From the NCBI GenBank assembly GCA_033439765.1, contig JAULSN010000002.1:5890001-5954000 (forward strand): DNA of 64,000 nt, in the 5' to 3' direction. The notes beneath the pieces were generated by a model that did not search any database, was not told the origin of the DNA, and worked only from the letters and a program-made list of their open reading frames with translations. The translations under genes and the position numbers were made by a program. How positions within the stretch are numbered: position 1 is the stretch's first letter; each line of letters starts with the position of its first letter. Below, piece after piece: positions 1 through 9,267 of the stretch. The DNA comes from Lasiosphaeria ovina (Eukaryota; Ascomycota; Sordariomycetes; Sordariales; Lasiosphaeriaceae).

Positions 1-600
1 TGACTTGACTGTCGTTTGTCAATGTCTGGCGAGAACAGTTTGATGCGACGTGCTACTGTTGACGGGGTATGAAACTTGCGGGGCCTACACGAACAAGGAG
101 TTCCGTCATGTCTGTCTACGTGACTATGAAATCTGCTTTTGGAGGACGCAACTTTGGCAAGCACAGCGAGGAATGACTTTATTGTTTTTATAACACTGGG
201 GAAAGGAGCATCAAAATAGGTGGCTCGGGCCCATGTATATATACCCCCTTCATCATGATGGTACCGTTGCCAGGTATTCGTTGTTATTGTTGATATATTC
301 TGCGTATATAATCCCATATATAATCATTCGTACTTCGGATCGAATTTCATGCAAGTAATGCCGAAAACATTCAAATGCTCGTTTCATCTATTCATTTCCC
401 TTTCTTCGCCGTGCATCCACACGAACGCCCCTTTTCCGTGACCTGACCAAACCTGACCTGACCTGACCTGACCTAAACAACGCCATTCTAGATAGAACCT
501 CTGGGCTGGGTATATATATATATATATATATGTATATCTACACAGTAAATAATAATCTCGCACCGTTTTTTTTTTTTAATATAATGATTTTCTCTCCTCT
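1..600. other. Intergenic, 3' flank of cyp8
   Basis: No coding sequence is supported here. The right part must hold the 3' UTR and polyadenylation region of the minus-strand cyclophilin gene. It contains a pentanucleotide run (ACCTG, about 451-474) and a TA run (about 511-531). Nothing else is recognised. Confidence 0.6.
451..474. repeat. (ACCTG)n microsatellite
   Basis: Nearly five tandem copies of ACCTG lie downstream of the cyclophilin stop codon; a TA dinucleotide run follows at 511-531. Non-coding, no function inferred. Confidence 0.85.
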
Positions 601-2394
601 CTACCAACCGTCGAAATTCCCAAACCCGGCCGTCTTGGCCTTTTTCCTCGACGGCTGCTCCTCCCACGCGTCGGCGGCCTCGTCGGCGAGCTCCGTCGGT
701 GTGCGCGACTGCTGCAGCGGGCTCTTTTTCTTGGTCAGGTATTTCCCGACGGCGCTAGCGTCGGCTGCTCCAGGAGCGCTTGCGCCGGTGCCCAGGGCGG
801 AGCCGTCGTCATTGCGCAGGCGCTTGCCGGTCCAGGTGGTGCGGTCGTCGTCGGTGCCGCCGCGGCGCTCGACGTCGGCGCGCTGCGCCTCGGCGCGCTC
901 GCGCTCGGCCTTGTCGCGCTGGAACTCGGCGAAGGGGTCGACGAAGACGACCACGTCGCGGATCACGATGTCGGCCAGCGGGCGGGCCGAGTCCGGGTCC
1001 GTCGGCGTGGCCTCCATCTTGTCGAGCACGTCGAGCCCGTCGACGACGCGGCCGAAGATGGTGTGCTTGTGGTCGAGGTGCGGCGCGGGGCGGTAGGTGA
1101 TGAAGAACTGCGACGAGTTGGTGTTCTTGCCCTTGTTGGCCATGCTGATGACGCCGCGCGCGTTGTGCGTGTGGGGGCCCTCGAGCTCGTCGGCGAACGG
1201 CCGCCCCCACACGCTCGCGCCGCCCTTGCCCGTCCCTGCCGGGTCGCCGCCCTGGATCATGAAGTTCTTGATGTTGCGGTGGAAGGCCATGCCGCGGTAG
1301 TAGCCCTTTTGCGCGAGGCGCACAAAGTTCCACACGGCCTTGGGCGCGGTTTCCGTGTGCAGCTCCACGTTGAGGTCGCCCAGGTTGGTCTCGACGCGCG
1401 CGTACCCCTTGAACTTGACGCGCTTGGGCTTGAGCATCCACTCCTCGTCCGTCAGCACCGCCCGCTCGCCGCTCGTCTCGGGCGTCAGACCCGTGCTCGT
1501 GAAGCTCGCCGCCGCCCGCCCCGTCGTGTACGCCGCCGCGTTAGCCGCGAGCTTGCGCTCCTGGATCTGCTGCTGCTGGGTTCGGCGTATCGAGGACACG
1601 TTGCTATCGCCGGGCTTCTGCTGCTGCAGCAGCGGCTTGGTGGTCCGGTTCACGTCGCCGCCGGCCTCGCGCTCGCGGCGGGCGCGCTCGACGGCCTCCT
1701 TGGCGCGCAGGACCTTCTCGCCGATGCGGCCCAGGGCGTCGATGTTGACGGAGCCGGCGCCGTCGCGCTCCTCGCGCTGGGCGGGAGTTAGGATGGTGTC
1801 GGAGCCGTCGCGCAGGAACTTGAACTGGCTGAGGTCGCGGCTGGCGGCGTTCTGGGGGTTCTGCAGGGTGATGATGTCCTTGCGGCCGAACTCGGCGTCG
1901 TCGACCAGGTCGCGCCACGACTTGGCCTTGATGTTCATGCGGTCGACCGTCTCCCAGGCGAAGACGTTGGCGTAGGCGCCGTGGCGCACGGCGACGACGT
2001 GGGTGTTGTCGGTGAAGACCTTGAAGGTGACGGGGTCGATGAGGTCGCCCTTACTGTCTGTCGATGTGTCATCGGGGGCCGTGTCGCCGTTGCGGGCAAA
2101 GTTGAGGCGGATCAGGTCTTTGGAGGACAGCGGCTCGCCCGTGACGGGGTTAGTCTTGTGCTTGTCGAGCCAGGCGCCAATGACCTCGACGTCGAAGATG
2201 GTGCCGTCGGGGGTGCAGACGGGGTTGTGGAAGGGCTGCAGGCTCGCCGCGCAAAAGTTGAAGGGCAGGCGCTTGAAGTTGGCGACGCCCTCGCCCCGTC
2301 GCGCCCGCGCATTCGACCCCACGCTGGCCCCGTACGCATCCGACGACGACCACTCCGAGTGCGTAATGTACAGCTTGTCGGTTCCCTTGCCCAT
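601..2394 (-). CDS. cyp8: U-box cyclophilin (PPIL2/Cyp60 type peptidyl-prolyl isomerase)
   Basis: Single-exon gene, 597 residues. A modified RING/U-box lies at about residues 42-105 (NPVCTPDG, NPVTGEPL) and a cyclophilin domain at about 330-495 with FHRNIKNFMIQGGDP and SSQFFIT. The catalytic Arg of FHR and the FMIQGGD core are present. The position of cyclophilin A Trp121 is His (HLDHKHTIFG), as is usual for this clade. The family is nuclear, combines ubiquitin-ligase and prolyl-isomerase modules, and is linked to the spliceosome in animals. The frame is open for 37 codons further upstream, but the MGKGTDKLY start at 2394 matches the family. The C-terminus is charged and ends in a Lys-rich segment (SRKKAKT), a plausible nuclear signal. 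Product assignment is confident; spliceosomal role is inferred by homology. Confidence 0.93.
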   Translation of the reverse strand: MGKGTDKLYITHSEWSSSDAYGASVGSNARARRGEGVANFKRLPFNFCAASLQPFHNPVCTPDGTIFDVEVIGAWLDKHKTNPVTGEPLSSKDLIRLNFARNGDTAPDDTSTDSKGDLIDPVTFKVFTDNTHVVAVRHGAYANVFAWETVDRMNIKAKSWRDLVDDAEFGRKDIITLQNPQNAASRDLSQFKFLRDGSDTILTPAQREERDGAGSVNIDALGRIGEKVLRAKEAVERARREREAGGDVNRTTKPLLQQQKPGDSNVSSIRRTQQQQIQERKLAANAAAYTTGRAAASFTSTGLTPETSGERAVLTDEEWMLKPKRVKFKGYARVETNLGDLNVELHTETAPKAVWNFVRLAQKGYYRGMAFHRNIKNFMIQGGDPAGTGKGGASVWGRPFADELEGPHTHNARGVISMANKGKNTNSSQFFITYRPAPHLDHKHTIFGRVVDGLDVLDKMEATPTDPDSARPLADIVIRDVVVFVDPFAEFQRDKAERERAEAQRADVERRGGTDDDRTTWTGKRLRNDDGSALGTGASAPGAADASAVGKYLTKKKSPLQQSRTPTELADEAADAWEEQPSRKKAKTAGFGNFDGW

Positions 2395-2835
2395 TTTCGC
2401 TTTTGTGGTGCCTTCCTTCTGCAAGGTTGTGCCGTGCGTGCAAGAAGACGTATCGTGGTTTTGCGCGGACGGTACAGAGGTAACTTTCCCGCCTCTACAG
2501 TACATAGGCGCTTATCTTATCGGCAAAACGTCACTTGGGTTCCGTTCCCGCCTTGCCTCGCCTGGCCTCGCGTGTTTGAAACGAATCGCAGCTCGGGCGC
2601 CGGATTACGTAACTTACACGGGCCATTTGGCACTGGCAGTGCAGCAGGGCGGATCTGTGAATATATGTATGTACGGAATATCCGTATAGACTCTATCTAT
2701 TCATCCTCTGGAATGTTATAATGTGAGGCTAAAAATGGAGAAGGCGCCAGGAACATCTAACAAGCCCAGCCGCTTCTCCAAATAGAGCAAATTACGGAAT
2801 ACCGTTGCTTGACATTCGGTGCTGAGCGTTGGGCT
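2395..2835. other. Intergenic between cyp8 and the SET gene
   Basis: Holds the promoter and leader of cyp8 and the 3' UTR of the next minus-strand gene. A 19-base GC-rich word at 2592-2610 recurs exactly at 6042-6060. No gene seen. Confidence 0.6.
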
Positions 2836-3942
2836 TTATACAAGTCCCCGTAATGCCTCAGCCAGGGCCGCGTCGGCCGCGTCGGCTCGCCCGTAGAGGC
2901 GAAAAGCCACACATAGCCTCTCAAGCCAAGTTTCTTGTGCCATAGCGAGCTTGGCGAGCCTAGCATTACTTTCGGTTCGGAACATGGCAGCTGCTGCCCG
3001 TATGCTAGGGCTTAGTCTTTCGGCCAAGAAGTCGTCAAGCAAACCCTCCTGTTCGGTCAAAACCATCACCAAGACGCCATATATGAGCCGAGACGAAAGA
3101 GGAATGCTGCCAGTCTCAGCCGCCCTTTTCAGTTGAATATCGGTAATTAGTGGTCGATCAGAAGCCTCCTGTTTCCGTCCATCCAAGTCCTTGCCAATCT
3201 GAAGGTACTGCAAGCCACGAACAAGTCTCCGGCGCATGTCACTGAGCTGCTGGAAGGTGGTTCCAGCTTGACATACGTCGCAACGACATGGGAAGCGTAG
3301 TTGCCGGTGGCGCTCCTCCCTTGTCATGCATCCGAAGTCGCTCTCATATGAGAAGGTTATCTCCTCGCCAGGAAGGATATCTCTGATGGCAAAACTTTGC
3401 ACATGGCTGATTTCTCTGTTGCTGGTTGGAATCTTTGTGTTGGGCACGCAGGAATGGTTGAAGCGCGAGTGAAGGAGGAACAGGCCACGAGGACCGTCAC
3501 GCTGCCGCCCACCATGGTCCTCGCCTGCCATGTTGAAGGAGTTCTCGGCGAACGCGTGCTCCGCTCTTCGAAAGTTCCCGGAGGCGTTGTCGCGGAGGAG
3601 GAAAAACAGCGGCTTCCGGCTCGCCGGCAGTTGCTGAAAAGCTCTCACCACATCTTCTTCTGTGATCTCGGCATGCGGCTTCCGGATCGTGAAGAGCGGC
3701 TCCTCGCTCAGAATCAGGGCTCCTCGTTCGATTCGTCTCGTGGCGAAGGCACCCCATCCCTTTCCTGACGAGGGCTTCAACTCGAATGGCGCATCGCTGG
3801 GCACCGGAAGCTGGCGATAGGCTACACAGGGTAAGTTAGGTATAGGACGGCAAGGCTGACCACGGCAACTAACGATGATGCAGGGCCATGGTCGCCGTTG
3901 CGTATAGAGCAACGATTCGATGCTGGAAGTTTGCAGTCTCAT
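2836..3942 (-). CDS. SET domain protein (SMYD/SET5-like putative lysine methyltransferase)
   Basis: Open frame of 368 residues. The SET fold is visible from the GKGWGAFATRRIERG start motif through NHSCVPN (about residue 160), the GEEITFSYE strand and a Cys-rich post-SET motif (CRCDVC). NHS and the Tyr of SYE correspond to the AdoMet and catalytic-site residues of SET enzymes, so activity is plausible. Substrate is unknown. The C-terminal part is helical and Ala/Leu-rich. The first 45 or so residues do not look conserved and could contain a small intron (a CTAAC branch-like site and TAG acceptor lie near 3830-3840), so the true start and first exon are uncertain. A lineage-specific family common in Sordariomycetes is the likely match. 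Confidence 0.8.
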   Translation of the reverse strand: MRLQTSSIESLLYTQRRPWPCIIVSCRGQPCRPIPNLPCVAYRQLPVPSDAPFELKPSSGKGWGAFATRRIERGALILSEEPLFTIRKPHAEITEEDVVRAFQQLPASRKPLFFLLRDNASGNFRRAEHAFAENSFNMAGEDHGGRQRDGPRGLFLLHSRFNHSCVPNTKIPTSNREISHVQSFAIRDILPGEEITFSYESDFGCMTREERHRQLRFPCRCDVCQAGTTFQQLSDMRRRLVRGLQYLQIGKDLDGRKQEASDRPLITDIQLKRAAETGSIPLSSRLIYGVLVMVLTEQEGLLDDFLAERLSPSIRAAAAMFRTESNARLAKLAMAQETWLERLCVAFRLYGRADAADAALAEALRGLV

Positions 3943-4176
3943 GAGGGACCACCTAGCTAGAATGAGCGGATAGAGTGGAGTACTCGTCGGTTGGGCTACA
4001 CGTACACGGGCTTAGCTAACCGGCATTCGCCGCTAGCTTATCACTAGACTAGGGCGAACCACTCCTTCGGTACCCAATCAGCAGTCAGTGCCTTCGTGCT
4101 CTCATCATCTCTGAGATCGATCGGTATTATTTAATAGTATGTTCCGCAGAACCTTCACTCCCAATGATGTACGGCC

Positions 4177-5663
4177 ATGGCGATTGGCCCAAGATGCCAG
4201 ATGGCAGCGACTTTGACGGCAAAAGAGCTGCTCGCCCTGCTCCGCAGCTGTAATACCCCCTTCCACGGGCTTTGGGATGCAGACGTACTCATTCGAGAGG
4301 TTGAGGAGAATCTCGGCGCCGAGGTAATTGATATCCCCGTCGTCTACAAGGGGTCCAACAACTACGTGAGTTCTTTACTTGCAATCTTCGTAACTTACTT
4401 TAGGGCCTACAATTTTTGTGCTGAGATTAGGTCGGAATGGCCCATAGGGCCTCCATCTTAAGCTGTCAGATCAACGGGACATCATGGCGCGTATGGCTCG
4501 TGACGATGTTAACATGCCCAATTTTGACGGCTCCCCAATTCATAAGCAAGTTCCCGAAGTCGAGTTTGAGGGAGCGGTGTACAACCTCTTGCGCTCCGAG
4601 CCCAATATCTTGGTCTCGCGCCTGCTTTACCACCGCATCCCAGTACAGCACGCTGGTCCCAGACTTGATCTCCCTCGAGATATTGCGGGCCGTCACTTGT
4701 TCTTGTTTGAAAGAGTAGAGGGAGTGAACAACGTATGGCTGGATCTCAGCCGAGAACAGAGGGTGCGTGCCTCTGTTGGAAATCTGTCCTGCTCAGTTCA
4801 ATTTAACTGTGCCGATTCTCTAGGCCCATCTTCTTGCCCAGTCAGCCCGTATCCGTGCATCATTATTCCACTTCAATCTCCCGCCCGACTTCGCCGCTGT
4901 TTGGCTCCGCGAACGGCTCTTTGACAGAAGCCCAAGTGGCTTCCCATTCCTGTTGCTCCGACACGCGAGTTCTGCATTGCACTCTTCACATCCAAGATCG
5001 AAGCGACAATCAGGAACATAGGCGACATGATCGGGTGGGAGAGTGACCATGCCACCGTAGGCCCTATTGCTACGGCGGCCAAACAGTCTCTCTTGCGCCT
5101 AATCCCACATAACATGCCCACAGACGGCGACCAGACGGCTCTCTATCGCCTCGTTCTCGAGCACGGTGACTTTGGCATTCACAATATGTCGATCAATATG
5201 GATGCAAACGGTCAACCCCTCGTGACGTCCCTGTACGACTGGGAGACTGGGTGTATTACACCAGCTATCTTGTCCGATCCGTTGATGGCGGTATGGGTCG
5301 ATCTAGTGCCAGGTGAGAGTGTCGCACCTTCGTTTATTCGAGTGCCTGACGACGCGACCCCGGACGACCGTGTGGAGTACATGACATGGCCGAGGCAGTA
5401 TTTCAATGTTCGTTTTCCCAAATATTGGGGGTTTTTTTGGCCCATAAACAGAGACGTAACTATGTGTCTCCGTATAGGTTCTCTTCAATCAGGCGCCAGG
5501 TTACGAACGTGCAATCCGGGCAGGAAAAGGTGCACGCCATCTTTGGTTTGCGCTGCGAGACTGGCGAGGTGACGATCCGGAGGGATATTTCGGTGGTCTG
5601 GGAGGTTGGGCTGAGGGTAGGATAAAGCAGATTGGCGTGGAGGGTTGCTCGACCATCTCGTAG
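4177..5663 (+). pseudogene. APH-family (aminoglycoside/choline kinase-like) gene with a one-base frameshift
   Basis: Four exons fit: 4177-4365, 4448-4762, 4824-5407 and 5478-5663. Joined, they read as a fungal phosphotransferase-family (APH) protein of about 424 residues. The Brenner motif is HGDFGIHN and the metal-binding motif is DWETG. Exon 3 is 584 nt, one base short of keeping frame: the reading ...RLFD at 4925 must shift by one base to continue into the conserved-looking PKWLPIPVAP and the catalytic motifs. The rest is well preserved, including intron sites and a normal stop at 5663, so either the inactivation is recent or the assembly has a one-base error. Such proteins are kinase-like with unknown small-molecule substrates in fungi. 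Alternative start at 4201. Confidence 0.75.
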
Positions 5664-6598
5664 CCAGCTTCCTCTCCGTCTTCGTCGTCGTCGTATGCGT
5701 TTGTCGTACCAAGAGGCAACTCCTTACCTGGCAGTACATACATACAGACAGAGGAGATCATTCGGTGATAGATTGGTGGGTATCCGTACGGTTACTTCCA
5801 ATGCTCTTTTAGCTGGCCCTTCAGGGCATTCGGCTACTCCCTCGAGTCTTATTACTCCCTGAGTCTTTGTATCGCGAAGTTGGAGAGCTCTCGAGCTGTG
5901 TCTTTTTTAGAATTGCCAGGCTGTAAAGTTGACTTTGGGTGCGGTACGGAGTATGCCTATTGCCGAGCTTGGGGGGCTTGGAGGGGGTACAAAAATAGCG
6001 GGTCTGGGCTAGCCAGAACTACATAGTACACCCAGCGGGCACTCGGGCGCCGGATTACGTGGCGCATATCCAGATCCAAGCTGAATCCGCAGCTTGGCTT
6101 GCCAGGGGGCTAGCTGACCCAGTGCTCATTGCGGCGTATGAGTAAGCGCACCGTGTGGACTGCTGACGTACTACAGCATTCAGACAGTGGCAAGACATTT
6201 GCATACACAGTACCGTAGCGCTGCAGCCAATGCAGGCGTGTAATCTGTACTAACGTCGGCCAGCGGCCAGGCCAGCAGAAAGTCAAAGTTGACAGTCTCC
6301 AGCTGTCCATATTATCGAATTAACAACTTCTAAAGAGAGGCTGTCTAGCAACCGGCTTCCTCCATCCGCCCCATCAGAGCCGGAATTAAGTGGATTGCCA
6401 TCGAATCCCGCCCGACCCGGCGAATCCATGTCGCCCGCGGCAGCGCTCTGTTCCGAGTTCTGAGTCCTGAGCCCCGTCCCGGTGCCAACACGAACACGTC
6501 TCGCACGACCGACCGACTGAACACTCGCATCACCGCAGCCACCGACCCCCGACCCCCCCGGCCACGACGGCCATAAATCACCACAACCGACGCTCGCC
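5664..6598. other. Intergenic upstream of the PTM1-like gene
   Basis: About 0.9 kb without a supported gene. It holds the 3' region of the APH-like gene and the promoter of the seven-TM gene. It contains a TACGGAGTA word at 5945 and the second copy of a 19-base repeat at 6042-6060. Confidence 0.6.
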
Positions 6599-8592
6599 AT
6601 GAGGAGTTGGCCATGCGCTTTTTCCCTCCTGGCCCTGTCGGCCTGGACGGCCACAGCGCTGGAAGTCGCCTTGGTGAGCTAGCCTTGCCTGCTGCTGTGC
6701 TATGCGCTCGTTGCGCTTCCCTCCCAATGCAGCCAACGCCCATGCTAACGACGACGGTGATGCAGGACGAGACGGAAAACAACCAGCAGCGATGCGCCGG
6801 CATGTATAGCAGAGGCTCGTGGGGCGGGCCCGTCGAGCCCTTCATCGAGGTCTTGTTCCCGTCGGAGCTCCAGACAGACCAGGGCGAAGACCCCATTGTC
6901 AGCCTCGTGATATTCGAGTACAAGGACCAAGACTACATCGGCGTGTCGCCGCCCGGCGCCGAGCTCAGGATCGGCATCTGCGAGCCCAAGTACGTCGAGG
7001 CCGGCTACTGCAACGACACCGACATTGGCGAGTTCATCCTCGCCGAAAACGCCACCCAGAAATCGACCAACTACATCATGACCAAGGCCGTGCACCTGAA
7101 GAAGGCCGTGCCCCTCAAGTACGAAATCAAAAAGACGGGCTACTACTGTGTCTTCACAAAGCCCTACACGGCCGGGCAGTACCGGGCCGCCGTCACCTTC
7201 CGCAACGCCTACGGCGAGCTCCCTGCCTCGCAGATCCCCAAGCTGCCCTTCTATGGCGGCGTAACGATTCTCTATGCTGTGGTGCTAGTGTAGGTTTACC
7301 CTGTGGCGGCGTCGTCTGTCGTTCTGTGTATAAGAGGGGGCACATGGCTGACGTCTTTTGACTAGATTCTGGGGTTTCCTCTACTATCAGCATCGCTCCG
7401 ACATCTGTGAGTCGCTGAAAAGCCCCTGTCCCGTCTGCGCATGCTTTTGATTTCTGGTGCTAACCGTCACCAGTGGCCGTGCAGAATTACATAACAGCAA
7501 TTCTAATCTTCCTCGTTGTCGAGATGTTGATGACGTGGGGTTTCTATGGTATGTTCTGCCGTGTCCCCGCGGACACCCACAATCCAGGGCCTGGCTAACA
7601 GACTACAGACTATCTCAACATCCACGGGTCCGACGTCGGCGCCAAGGTGTTGCTGATAATCGTGGCCATCCTCAACGCCGCACGCAACTCGTTCTCTTTC
7701 TTCCTGCTGCTCATTGTCTGCATGGGATATGGCGTGGTGAAGCCCACGCTCGGCCGCACCATGGTCCATGTGCGGTGGCTTGCCATTGTCCACTTTTGCT
7801 TCGGCATCGCCTACGCCGTCACGAGTTTACTCGTCACGCCGGATAACGCAGGTGAGTTCGTGGTGGGCGCGCAGACTCGGCCAGCAAAGCATTAAATCTA
7901 ACTCTGCCGCAACAGGTCCGTTCGTGCTATTGATTGTGCTCCCCCTGGCCGGCACGTTGACGGCTTTCTACGTCTGGACTCTCAACTCGCTCAACTTCAC
8001 ACTCAAGGATCTCAAGGAGCGAAAGCAGCACGTCAAGGCATCCATGTATAAGAAGCTGTGGTGGTGCATCCTGATCTCCATCCTCGTCATCTTCGCCTTC
8101 TTCTTCTTCAGCTCGTTCCAGGTGGCGTCGTCGCGGGATCCCGACTTTGTGCCCTTCCACTGGAAGAGCCGGTGGTTCATCCTGGACGGCTGGCTCAACC
8201 TGGTCTACTTTGCCGACGTGGCCTGGATCGCCTACGTGTGGCGCCCCACGGCCAACAACCGCCGCTTCGCCATGAGCGACGAGATCGCCCAGGAGGACGA
8301 CGGCACCTTTGAGATTGCCAACCTCGACATTGGCGCGCCCGACGACTCGGACGACGACGAGGAGGCCAGCGTGGGCGTGCCCAAGCCGCAGAACGGGTCC
8401 TCGGCGCCCCGCTCCGGCGACCAGCAACATTATGCGCCGCCCTCGGGCGCGCCGCCGCAGAGGAGGCCGAGCCCCCCGCGGGATTCGTTCGACGGCGAGA
8501 CCATCTTTGCCGTGGGCGAAGACGGCGACAAGTTCTCAGACGACGAGGGCAGCGGGGAGGAGGCGGGGCTGGTCAAGGGAGGGCGAAAATAG
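6599..8592 (+). CDS. PTM1/GOST-family seven-transmembrane protein (GPR107/108-like)
   Basis: Six exons (6599-6673, 6766-7289, 7366-7406, 7474-7548, 7609-7851, 7916-8592) give 544 residues with all junctions in frame. A signal peptide (about 21 residues) is followed by a luminal domain with paired Cys, then seven membrane segments from about residue 190 (ILYAVVLVFWGFLYY) to WLNLVYFADVAWIAYVW. The tail is acidic and Pro-rich. This is the Lung-7-TM-receptor/GOST architecture of yeast Ptm1, found in Golgi and endosomal membranes and linked to membrane trafficking. FVPFHWKSRWFILDGWLN is typical of the last TM region. Exon 1 encodes only the signal peptide. The ATG at 6599 is chosen because it gives a clean signal sequence. 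Confidence 0.9.
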
Positions 8593-9267
8593 AGGGGCGG
8601 CTTTTATTTCTCCGTCTAGATGTGGTCGGGTGACGGAAGGAACGAGGCCTAGGAGAGAATGGGAGCGGCCTTGACAAAGGAAATAGGGGGGAGGGAGATC
8701 CCCCCTTTTTTTCTCGCTCTTAGTGGGCCATGTACTAGTGTAGGTTGATATAGGCCCCCATTTCCTGCTCCTCGTGGCTTGATATGTCAGAGGATTCAAA
8801 GAAACGCGGAGAGAGAGAGAGGGTTGAGGAGGTGCGATGGGGCCGGCACGGGCGCGGGGGCATAACAGGGCACAGGCACAGGATGGGGATTTTCTTTCGG
8901 TCTCTCTTGTCGTACTATTTTGTTATAATGTCAATCATCATTCATCGAATTAGCATCGTTCATTGTTCACGAATGTCCTTGCTTGTTTTTGTCTCCCGGG
9001 CTGAGGTATATAAGTAGCTGGGCGGGCAGTCGTTAATACGTAGCGATTGACTATCAAGGTGAGTTGGGTTGGGTTGGTTGATCTTGGGTTTGTTGCACAT
9101 CAACATGGGATGAGAGGACCGTGTGCGCCTAGTCTTGTGACAACAAATTGACCAAAACCAAAATGTCATTGTATTGTATTGTACAGAACAGTATGGTGGT
9201 GCCATGATAGCATCTCTCCCATCCGGCGGGTTTGAGCAGGGCGTACACGTACACAATGAAGACGCAT
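8593..9267. other. Convergent 3' intergenic region
   Basis: Lies between the stops of the seven-TM gene (plus) and the NDUFAF7-like gene (minus). A G6/C6 inverted repeat followed by seven T lies at about 8686-8712, within the likely 3' UTR. No gene is supported. Confidence 0.6.

Noticed and set aside
1063..1791. Long plus-strand frame opposite cyp8
   Set aside because: Antisense shadow of the GC-rich cyclophilin coding sequence.
3821..3880. Possible first intron of the SET gene
   Set aside because: A TAG acceptor and CTAAC branch-like site exist, but no donor of suitable distance and phase fits, so the unspliced frame was kept.
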